DNA of 30,109 nt from Candidatus Brockarchaeota archaeon (GTDB lineage Archaea; Thermoproteota; EX4484-205; DTQO01): positions 1 to 30,109 of the forward strand of contig JAFNJA010000007.1 in the NCBI GenBank assembly GCA_017601265.1. The letters run 5' to 3'. The notes beneath the pieces were generated by a model. It was not told the DNA's origin. It was given only the letters and a program-made list of their open reading frames with translations, and made no database searches. Below are positions 24,585 through 30,109 of this stretch, piece after piece (the first letter of the stretch is position 1; the number at the start of each line of letters is the position of its first letter). A program made the position numbers and the translations under genes.

Positions 24585-26089
24585 TTACGCCACCCGGTCG
24601 CCTGCGGCCGAGAAAGGGATCAGGCCCGAGGCGAGCTTTTCGAGCGTGGCCGCCAGGTCCTTCGTGCCGGTCCTCACTTGGCTGCAGTCGTCCCTGTTCC
24701 TGATCGTGGCCGTTTCGTCCTCCAGGGTTTCGTAGTCGCAAGTCACGCAGAAGGGTATGCCGATCTCGTCGCACCTGGCGTACCTCCTACCGATGGAGCC
24801 GGACTGGTCGTACAGCACGTCGAACCTCTTGCGCAGCTCGCCGTACAACTCCCTGGCCTTCTCCGGTATCCCGTCCTTCGAAACCAGGGGGAGGACGGCG
24901 CAGAGGTAAGGCGCTATCCTGGGCGGGAATGCAAACCACTCCCAGCCCCTTCCGTCGTCCCTGTAACAGTGGAGGAGGACGGCGTAGACCGTCCTGTCGA
25001 TGCCGAACGAAGGTTCCACGACGTGCGGCAAAACCTTCCCGCCTTCCTCGGCGAAGGTCAGGTCTTTTCCGCTGCTGCCCATGTGGGTCTTGAGGTCGAA
25101 GTCGGTCCTGTACGCGTTCCCAACCACCTCCTTCCAGCCGAAGTCGTACATGATCTCCATGTCGAAGTTCCCCTTCGAGTAGTGGGGCGTCTCGTTAGGC
25201 ATCATGTGCCTGAACCTTATGGCGCCCTCGGGAACGCCCAAGCTGGAGTACCAGAGAAGCTCCTTGGCCATGAAGTACGCTTGGTACTTCGGCATGATCC
25301 TTGCCGCCTCCCCCGCGGTCAGCTCCTCAGGTTCCCCGTTTGACCTTTGCGCCTCCCTCGAGAGGATCCTGATCTTTACATTCTCGACCTTCTCGAAACC
25401 CGGGCAGGCGTCCGCCTCCCTGGGGTCTATGAACATCTCTATCTCCATCTGCCTGAACTCCCTCAGCCTCATCAGCCACTGCCTCGGAGATATCTCGTTC
25501 CTGTAAGAGGTGCCAACCTGCGCGACCCCGAACGGGAGCTTCGCCCTCGTGGATGCCAAGATGTTCCTGAAGTTGACGAATATCCCCTGCGCCGTCTCCG
25601 GCCTGAGGTAGGCTACGTTCCCCTCGACCGGTCCCACGTTCGTGCCGAGCATCAAGTGGAAACCCTCACCTCGCCAAGTTCGCCGCCGCACTTCGGGCAC
25701 CTGACTTGCATCTCCGAGATCATCCTGGAGAGTTCGGCCGCGTCAGCGCCTTCTACGAATTGGCCGGTGCACTCTTCGACCAAGTTGTCCGCCCTGAAGA
25801 TCGAGTTGCATTTCCTGCACTGCGTGGCTGGGTCGATGAAGTCCTTCAGGTGCCCGGAAGCTTTGAAGACTTGTTCCGGCATTATCGTGCAGGTTTCGAC
25901 CTCGAAGATGTTGTCTTCCGAATGGAGGAAGAACTCCCTCCAGTACCTCACTATCTTTTCCTTGAGGAGGAAGCCCGCGGGGCCGTAGTCGAAGAAGCCG
26001 CTTATGCCGCCGTATATCTCGGAGGATTGGTATACCAAGCCCCTCCTCTTGGCTATGTCGACTATCCTGTCTATGTTTGCCTTCGCCAT
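24585..26089 (-). CDS. glyS: Glycyl-tRNA synthetase (archaeal type), interrupted by a one-base frameshift
   Basis: Class II synthetase charging tRNA-Gly. Two overlapping frames form one protein. The first runs from ATG 26089 (MAKANIDRIVDIAKRRGLV, ribosome site GGAGG) and stops at 25652; it has motif 1 region YGGISGFFDYGPAGFLLK and two CxxC pairs (CRKC, CPKCGGELGEVR). The second continues from about 25665 to 24585 with GFHLMLGTNVGPV, motif 2 VAQVGTSYRNEISPRQ, YDFGWKEVVGNAYRTDFDL, motif 3 PHVVEPSFGIDRTVYAVL and the anticodon-binding domain. Together they make about 501 residues, shorter than many archaeal GlyRS. The shift is in GGGTTT (minus strand, 25660-25665); adding one base restores VR-x-FHLML as in relatives. 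Because the enzyme is essential and both halves are well conserved, a sequencing indel or a real -1 shift is more likely than gene death. Confidence 0.92.
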
Positions 26090-26256
26090 GCCTCCGCTCA
26101 CCAAGTTGCTTTCCGGCGCCTTCGGATCGCAAAATCTTCGTCGGGCATAAGGCTTTTCCACCTGGAGGCCGGCGTTCCGGTCTCGAAAAGGCTGGAATCG
26201 GCTCTTTAACTTTTTCCAAGCGCTTGTAACTAGCTTCGGGGAGGCTTTACGCCAAA

Positions 26257-26269
26257 CGCATTTATATTT
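26257..26269 (+). promoter_or_regulatory. TATA box for the DUF47-endA operon
   Basis: The sequence cgcatttatattt is a strong TATA-type element in GC-rich DNA. Initiation near 26290 would give a leader of about 30 nt before the ATG at 26321. Confidence 0.7.
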
Positions 26270-26320
26270 CGAAGGCATCTGACATACGCATAACGTTCGA
26301 GAGCTGCGAGGCAGAACGGC

Positions 26321-26986
26321 ATGGTATTTCCAGCAGAGGCGACCCTGAGACTTAGGAGGAGGTCGCTCCAGGTATGCCAGGAGCTGATGCGCCTGGTAGT
26401 CGACACGGTCAGGGAGACCGTGGTTCAGACCGGAGCGTTCCAGAAGGGCGACTTCAAGGCTGTCGAGCAGGCGTACGGAAACATAACGCAGTTGAAGGAG
26501 AAAGCCATGGAGACGAAGAGGGGGCTCACGAACGAGCTGATAGAGGCCGGAGCCATACTCCTGAGCAGGGAGGATTTCCTCAGGCTTGCGGCGCCCATAA
26601 CGGAGATGTCCGATCTCGCGGAGGGGGTTTCGTACAGGTTGAAGGAACTGGCGTCGAGGAAGACGAAGGTCCCGAAGGAAATCTGCTCGGACCTCGTGAA
26701 CCTGGCCGACGCGGTCCTCAACTCGGCGCTCCGCCTCAGGGAGGTAATCATATCGCTGAGCTACGATCCGTCGAAGGTTGAGGAACTGGCCAAGAACGTG
26801 GAATCTTCGGAAAGGATTGTGGACACCCTCTACCGCTCCACGGACACGAGGATAATCTTCTACGACAAGATCGAGATACCCATCATCATAGTTTTGCGCG
26901 ACATCGCCAACCTTCTCGAGGAGATAGCGGACAAGACCGAGGACGCGGCGGACTCAGCAAGGGTCCTCGCGCTCAGCGCCTTCTGA
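26321..26986 (+). CDS. DUF47 / PhoU-like phosphate-transport accessory protein
   Basis: A 221-residue all-helical soluble protein of the DUF47 family (TIGR00153), PhoU-like helical bundles that usually accompany PiT-type phosphate permeases and are thought to control them. Features include repeated coiled helices with acidic faces, EKAMETKRGLTNELIEAGAILLSREDF, the middle ITEMSDLAEGVSYRLKEL and the C-terminal IEIPIIIVLRDIANLLEEIADKTEDAAD, the pattern of PhoU metal-binding ExxxD repeats. The neighbour I would expect, a PiT permease, is absent here. The endA gene begins 14 bp after the stop, so the two are probably co-transcribed; that pairing has no obvious functional reason. Confidence 0.88.
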   Translation: MVFPAEATLRLRRRSLQVCQELMRLVVDTVRETVVQTGAFQKGDFKAVEQAYGNITQLKEKAMETKRGLTNELIEAGAILLSREDFLRLAAPITEMSDLAEGVSYRLKELASRKTKVPKEICSDLVNLADAVLNSALRLREVIISLSYDPSKVEELAKNVESSERIVDTLYRSTDTRIIFYDKIEIPIIIVLRDIANLLEEIADKTEDAADSARVLALSAF

Positions 26987-27000
26987 GGGGCTGGCTGAAG

Positions 27001-27582
27001 ATGGAAGGGGAACAAGGCCTCGCCAAGCGGGAGGCGCCGACCGCCGAGCTGGTCGAGGACAGGCTCATAATCTGGAACCCGGCGGAAGGGTCGGCGATAT
27101 ACAAGAAGGGCTACTTCGGGAAGCCGGTGGGCATATCGAAACCGAAAACGTCCGACTTCGACGTTCCCTTGACCCTCGACCTGATCGAAGGGCTTTACCT
27201 GCTGCAGAAGGGGGAGATCAAGGTGGTCGTCGGGCCCAAACGGAGGAACGTGACGGCCAAGCAGTTGAAGAGCAGGGCGAAGAAGACTCACGAAAGGTTT
27301 GTGGAGAAGTTCGCCGTCTACAGCGACCTCAGGAGGAAGGGCTACGTCGCCACCCCGGGCATAAAGTTCGGGTGCGACCTTTCGGTTTACGAGAGGGGGC
27401 CGGGGATAGACCACGCGCCTTTCCTGGTCGAGGTCAAGACTCCGAACGACTCCTTCGACGCGCCCGACATAGTCCGCGCCGGAAGGCTCGCGACAACCGT
27501 GAAGAAGAGGTTCGTGTTCGCGGTTTTCGACCACGCGACGGGAAACATCGACTACTTCTCCCTGAAGTGGTGGAAAGCCTGA
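27001..27582 (+). CDS. endA: tRNA-splicing endonuclease, catalytic subunit
   Basis: Cuts precursor RNAs at bulge-helix-bulge motifs; 193 residues. The N-terminal domain contains IYKKGYFGKPVGI and PLTLDLIEGLYLLQKGEIKV. The nuclease domain has YSDLRRKGYVATPGIKFGCDLSVYERG, HAPFLVEVK and the final ITVK-type helix and strands (TVKKRFVFAVFDHATGNIDYFSL). The catalytic triad is present: Y130, H138 and K168/K169. This is a one-repeat catalytic subunit, so the active enzyme would be a homotetramer or, as in many Thermoproteota, a heterotetramer with a second structural subunit encoded elsewhere. The latter type tolerates relaxed bulge-helix-bulge sites. It lies 14 bp after the DUF47 gene and 222 bp before a tRNA-Tyr gene that needs three splicing events. 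Confidence 0.95.
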   Translation: MEGEQGLAKREAPTAELVEDRLIIWNPAEGSAIYKKGYFGKPVGISKPKTSDFDVPLTLDLIEGLYLLQKGEIKVVVGPKRRNVTAKQLKSRAKKTHERFVEKFAVYSDLRRKGYVATPGIKFGCDLSVYERGPGIDHAPFLVEVKTPNDSFDAPDIVRAGRLATTVKKRFVFAVFDHATGNIDYFSLKWWKA

Positions 27583-27756
27583 AGGGCAAGCCGAGGTTCG
27601 CGCAATTACGCGGATATTCGGCGCCTTTGCCTCGCGGGGTAAAACGCGGGCAGCGTTAAGCGGGAGCGGGCCGGAGAAAGGGAAGGTTCCCGGCCGTTTC
27701 CAGGAGTTTAAAGGCGCGAGAAGCCAGGGAGGTTTCTTGGCCTCGGGGAATCGAAT

Positions 27757-27773
27757 CGGAAAGGATATATTTT
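27757..27773 (+). promoter_or_regulatory. BRE and TATA box for tRNA-Tyr
   Basis: The sequence cggaaaggatatatttt has a purine-rich BRE followed by a strong TATA element. Initiation about 26 bp downstream is near 27793-27795, about 10 nt before the mature tRNA 5' end. Confidence 0.75.
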
Positions 27774-27813
27774 TCATGGAAAAGCTGGACGCGTCCCGCG
27801 GAAACCCGCGGTA

Positions 27814-27835
27814 AGGTGCTGCGAGCATCCCGCAG
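27814..27835 (+). other. tRNA-Tyr intron 1, between positions 9 and 10 (22 nt)
   Basis: A bulge-helix-bulge fits exactly. The 4-bp central helix is GCGG (27808-27811) with CCGC (27830-27833). The 3-nt bulges are TAA (27812-27814) and AGG (27834-27836), each cut after the second base, which yields T8 A9 joined to G10. An internal 6-bp helix (27815-27820 with 27824-27829, one G-T pair, GCG loop) closes the intron. An outer exon helix is missing, as in relaxed motifs. Confidence 0.82.
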
Positions 27836-27864
27836 GCTCAGACTGGTAGAGCTTCCGGCTGTAG

Positions 27865-27916
27865 GTGGCGCGCCTCGAGCGCGCCCGTGCCAACCGGCTG
27901 CGGTACATCAGTTGAG
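27865..27916 (+). other. tRNA-Tyr intron 2, in the anticodon loop at 37/38 (about 52 nt)
   Basis: The size follows from the mature loop CTGTAG-A between the two halves of the anticodon stem. The intron contains a strong hairpin, GGCGCGC (27867-27873) with GCGCGCC (27879-27885), loop CTCGA. The splice junction is weaker than those of the other introns: the expected 4-bp helix CTGT/GTTG has one mismatch. An alternative perfect 4-bp pairing joins the anticodon region TGTA (27860-27863) with TACA (27904-27907). Exact cut sites are therefore less certain. Confidence 0.7.
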
Positions 27917-27938
27917 ACCGGAGTGTCGCAGGCTCAAA

Positions 27939-27955
27939 GGAGCTGAAAATGAGAC
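27939..27955 (+). other. tRNA-Tyr intron 3, in the T loop at 59/60 (17 nt)
   Basis: A bulge-helix-bulge fits exactly on top of the T stem. The 4-bp central helix is CTCA (27933-27936) with TGAG (27950-27953). The 3-nt bulges are AAG (27937-27939) and ACT (27954-27956), cut after the second base, leaving a 7-nt T loop CTCAAAT. The rest of the intron is a 10-nt loop. Confidence 0.82.
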
Positions 27956-27976
27956 TCCTGCCCGCGGGACCACTTG

Positions 27977-27996
27977 GCTTTTTCACTTTTTCGAAA
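27977..27996 (+). terminator. T-rich terminator of tRNA-Tyr
   Basis: Two runs of five T residues (27980-27984 and 27988-27992) start a few bases after the encoded CCA, as expected for archaeal tRNA genes. Confidence 0.65.
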
Positions 27997-28095
27997 CGTC
28001 CTGGAACTTGGTAAACCGTTGACACATTTGCCAAGATTCGGCAAGTCAAGGCGCCTAGATTCCGAACCGGAGCGGCCCATAGGCGGTCAGCGCGG

Positions 28096-28740
28096 TTATG
28101 AATACTCCAACGCGCCCCCTAGCATGAAGCTGCCGACGAGCGGAACGACCCACTGCTCGTAGAGCTTCCTCCGACCTTCAGCGCGGCGTACTTCACGACC
28201 CACGCAGCCAGGCAGGCGAACCAGACGCGTGGAGCGACATAACCCAGTCCCACGCGACCACGGCCACGACGGGATCAGGAAGCCAAAGGAACTTGCAAAG
28301 GCACCTCATCGAGACCATGAACACGAACCCGGCGATCAGGTGCGGAGCCGCCTCGACGAGAGGCAGCGGCGAAGGCCACGGCTAGAAGTTGACCGCGCCG
28401 CCACCCGATTCGAGGGCAACGATCTTGCAGATCGGCGACGGAAACCTCCACGCGCCACAAAAATGACTTCGGGTCGGACTACCGTTGGCCAAACGAACAT
28501 ATTGATGACTCCTGGCGTGAAGCTGTAGCGCGGTTTCGTCACGAACCCTATCCTTCCCACAGCTTCGACATCATGGGCCAAGTTATTATGCCAGAAAGCA
28601 CGAGGGAAGCCCAGAGGCTGAAGCCGGTGCAGACTAAGGGCCATCAGAAGCGCGTATGAAGCCACCAAGACATCCAAGATGCCCTGTACGAAATCGGTTC
28701 CAACTTCTCTTGCCCCTAGCGGCCGACAAGCGCAACCTTC
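28096..28740 (-). pseudogene. Decayed multi-pass membrane-protein gene
   Basis: No intact frame crosses this stretch, but on the minus strand coherent protein-like pieces follow each other in changing frames: DFVQGILDVLVASYALLMAL and YSFTPGVINMFVWPTVV (about 28700-28475), then after a shift PICKIVALESGGG, an in-frame TAG at 28382-28384, LIAGFVFMVSMRCLCKFLWL and VVAVVAWDWVMSLH, then in another frame VWFACLAAWVVKYAALKVGG, and after a further one-base shift KLYEQWVVPLVGSFMLGGAL before a stop at 28096. At least three shifts and one stop make expression as one protein impossible. The final helices recall the C-terminus of DUF6785/DUF6784-type membrane proteins, a tentative match. The 5' limit is uncertain. 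Confidence 0.6.
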
Positions 28741-28770
28741 GTTGCGCTCAAGATGCGGTCCTTCTCCGAG

Positions 28771-28780
28771 ATATTTTTAT
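28771..28780 (+). promoter_or_regulatory. TATA-like element upstream of the gene at 28889
   Basis: The sequence atatttttat in GC-rich DNA predicts initiation near 28800, leaving a leader of about 90 nt before ATG 28889. That leader contains a short hydrophobic open frame (TTG 28808 to TGA 28886-28888) that ends directly before the ATG. Confidence 0.45.
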
Positions 28781-28888
28781 CTACAGATAGTTGCGTCCAA
28801 TATTGGGTTGGAAGCCTTAAACGCGTTGAAGGCGAGTTTCGGTGGAGGACTGGTCTTCAGCGGGGGGATCGGGAGCGTCTGGGACTGA

Positions 28889-29539
28889 ATGTTCTTCCTC
28901 GGCCACATGTGCTGGGCATACGCGTTTGGCAAGTCAACCAGCCGCCTTACGTCGGGGAAGGTAAAGGTCCAGCTCCTCCTCCTTTGCGGCGTCCTGCCCG
29001 ACGTCGACCTTTTCCTCGGCGTGGAGCACGGGGGCGCTGTGCACTCGGTAGCCTTCTGGATCGTCGCCTTCGTCCCGGTTCTTCTCTTGATCGGGCCCAA
29101 GAGGGGGCTGCCCTGCCTAGCCTCGACGCTGCAGCACCTCCTTTTCGGCGACATGGTAGCTGCAAAGTACAAGATCCTGGTGCCGTTCAGCGACACCGGG
29201 TTCGGCTTCGGGCTCGGGCTGCTCTCCACGATCAGCCTCTCGCTCGAGCTTTTGGGCTTCTTCGCCTTCATAATGCTCGCGCACTTCTCGGGCGAATTGA
29301 GGGCGCTCTTCCGCAAAGACCCGGAGAACCTGCTCAGCCTGCTGCCGGCGGTTGCGATGCTCGCCTCCATCGAGTCCGCCCTTTGGATGGGGGGGTTGGG
29401 CACCGTTGCATTCTGCTTCGAAGCCGCCCAGGTTTCGTTCCTTCTGCTCTTGCTCTACTCGTCGTTGATGGGAGCCGCCGGAAAAATGCCAATTGCGAGC
29501 CGCGAAGGGGGATTTCAAAGTGGGCGCGGTTCAAAATAG
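28889..29539 (+). CDS. DUF457/YdjM-like membrane-bound putative metal-dependent hydrolase
   Basis: A 216-residue membrane protein with about five to six hydrophobic segments. The family pattern of conserved His and Asp residues at membrane edges is visible: GHMCWAYAFGK near the N-terminus, LLLCGVLPDVDLFLG (the LPD-D motif), EHGGAVHS and STLQHLLFGDMV. These residues are the likely metal ligands in members such as YdjM; biochemical activity is not established for the family. The C-terminal half (about 115-200) is largely hydrophobic helices, ending in a charged tail. The ATG at 28889 follows an in-frame stop directly, so no longer N-terminus is possible. The neighbouring gene that follows on the same strand starts 189 bp downstream. 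Confidence 0.75.
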   Translation: MFFLGHMCWAYAFGKSTSRLTSGKVKVQLLLLCGVLPDVDLFLGVEHGGAVHSVAFWIVAFVPVLLLIGPKRGLPCLASTLQHLLFGDMVAAKYKILVPFSDTGFGFGLGLLSTISLSLELLGFFAFIMLAHFSGELRALFRKDPENLLSLLPAVAMLASIESALWMGGLGTVAFCFEAAQVSFLLLLLYSSLMGAAGKMPIASREGGFQSGRGSK

Positions 29540-29728
29540 CGATCCTCGCGCCCAGCTAGCTCGTCGAGACGGAGCTGGTGCGGGCCAAAAATCGCCACCG
29601 ACCCGTTTCCTTCGCGAGAAAGATGGAAGCCAAGTTGCATTCGCCTCGTCTCCTCGCTTCAAGTTGGCGTCAGAGTTCGGGACCTTGAAGGGCAGGTTTA
29701 GACCTGGCTTCGGGAGCGAAAGAGGCTT

Positions 29729-30109
29729 ATGGAATTGATGCTGGCTAACCTGCTTGGAAAAGGAAGGGGCAGAAATCAACTGGTTAAGCGTTCAGCGCTC
29801 TTCGCCGCCTTGGCCCTAATCCTAATAACTTCGATCATACTCAGCCAAACGGCTGAGGAGGAGCGGCGAAGGGTGAAGCCCGCGATAGAGGTCAGGAGGG
29901 TCAGCGCCGAAGAGGTCCCGCTGTACGGCCTCCTCGAGATAGACTTGAACGTGACAGCCGATTTCCGAAACCCCTTCGACCCGGAGGAGGTTGAGGTCGT
30001 GGCTGTCGTTACTACTGAGAGCGGAAAGCGGTTCGAGATCCCGGCCTTCTACTACCAAGACTACGTCCGGGAACTGGAGGGGGGAAAGGAAACCCTGAAG
30101 CCGAACGGC
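29729..30109 (+). CDS. DUF5060-containing membrane-anchored or secreted protein, 3' end outside the window
   Basis: The first 127 residues are visible, open to the window edge. A basic N-terminus is followed by one hydrophobic helix at about 22-40 (SALFAALALILITSIIL), a signal peptide or anchor. After a charged spacer comes a beta-rich domain with LYGLLEIDLNVTADFRNPFDP, EVEVVAVVTTESGKRFEIP and AFYYQDYVRELEGGKETLKP. This matches the DUF5060 pattern (NPFDP, then sequence like PSGK, then PxFYxQDY), an immunoglobulin-like module usually N-terminal to glycoside-hydrolase TIM barrels. If so, the missing part would be a carbohydrate-active domain acting outside the cell. ATG 29729 has AGAGG 3 nt upstream; ATG 29738 is an alternative start. 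Confidence 0.75.
   Translation, partial: MELMLANLLGKGRGRNQLVKRSALFAALALILITSIILSQTAEEERRRVKPAIEVRRVSAEEVPLYGLLEIDLNVTADFRNPFDPEEVEVVAVVTTESGKRFEIPAFYYQDYVRELEGGKETLKPNG

Larger units (their letters stand above)
27805..27972 (+). tRNA. tRNA-Tyr(GTA) interrupted by three introns, CCA encoded
   Basis: The cloverleaf assembles from five blocks. Acceptor 27805-27811 (CCCGCGG) pairs with 27962-27968, followed by A73 and encoded CCA (27970-27972). T8 A9 are 27812-27813. After a 22-nt intron the D arm is 27836-27852 (GCTC, loop AGACTGGTA, GAGC). The anticodon stem is 27854-27858 (TCCGG) with 27918-27922 (CCGGA); the loop is CTGTAG plus A27917, giving anticodon GTA. The variable loop is 27923-27927. 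The T stem is 27928-27932 (GCAGG) with 27957-27961; the T loop is CTCAAA plus T27956. Pairs 8-14, 15-48, 18-55 and 19-56 are all satisfied. C1-G72 and A73 are archaeal tyrosine identity elements. Position 54 is C instead of T. A T-rich tract follows at 27979-27996. Confidence 0.9.

Noticed and set aside
27840..27960. Possible C/D or H/ACA guide RNA (boxes like CTGA, ATGA and ACA next to hairpins)
   Set aside because: The whole segment is explained better by tRNA-Tyr with introns; the box-like sequences lie in intron 2 and intron 3 without the required guide structure.
1..30109. CRISPR array, insertion sequence or rRNA
   Set aside because: No regularly spaced repeats, transposase motifs or rRNA-like sequences were seen on either strand.

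Overview
The window is GC-rich, tightly packed archaeal DNA. The evidence is a set of archaeal housekeeping genes (Trm5, FEN-1, aEF-1beta, Pth2, an EndA-type tRNA-splicing endonuclease, a geranylgeranyl-reductase-family flavoprotein, an archaeal-type glycyl-tRNA synthetase, DUF371, an FKBP with an insert domain), TATA-type promoters with very short or absent leaders, and frequent GTG/TTG starts. A tungsten-type aldehyde:ferredoxin oxidoreductase suggests anaerobic metabolism. A tRNA gene with several bulge-helix-bulge introns points to a thermophile of the Thermoproteota/TACK side, but the lineage is inferred, not proven.

Layout. 1-692 (-): SAM hydroxide adenosyltransferase, cut by the window edge. 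829-5000 (+): FKBP isomerase, UPF0182 membrane protein and a membrane-anchored AN1 zinc-finger protein. 5293-9408 (+): two proteins without close relatives that I recognise, one with a duplicated C-terminal domain and a glycine-rich hydrophobic segment, the other a multi-pass protein ending in a SpoIIM-like domain. 9608-12451 (-): Lhr helicase, followed by about 600 bp with no recognisable gene. 13060-15461 (+): polyferredoxin and AOR-family oxidoreductase, overlapping by ATGA. 15467-22658: beta-decarboxylating dehydrogenase (-), Trm5 (+), DUF371 (-), Pcm (+), VTT/DedA-like membrane protein (+), then a leftward cluster of zinc ribbon, aEF-1beta, winged helix and FEN-1, and a geranylgeranyl reductase (-). 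22715-24547: M50-like membrane protease (-) divergent from Pth2 (+). 24585-26089 (-): GlyRS split by a one-base frameshift. 26321-27582 (+): DUF47/PhoU-like protein and the EndA splicing endonuclease. 27805-27972 (+): tRNA-Tyr. 28096-28740 (-): a decayed membrane-protein gene. 28889-29539 (+): DUF457-like membrane protein. 29729 to the end (+): start of a DUF5060-containing protein.

The most striking element is the tRNA-Tyr(GUA). The mature cloverleaf can only be assembled by removing three inserts: 22 nt between positions 9 and 10, about 52 nt in the anticodon loop (37/38), and 17 nt in the T loop (59/60). The first and third have textbook bulge-helix-bulge splice junctions. The mature tRNA then has the archaeal Tyr identity pair C1-G72, discriminator A73, an encoded CCA and all major tertiary pairs except T54 (C here). 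The gene lies about 220 bp downstream of the catalytic splicing endonuclease, and Trm5, which methylates G37 at the edge of the anticodon-loop intron, is also in the window.

Many genes here serve tRNA and translation (GlyRS, Pth2, EndA, Trm5, aEF-1beta, tRNA-Tyr). Two disrupted frames (GlyRS and the start of the SpoIIM-fusion gene) lie at homopolymer runs and may be sequence errors.
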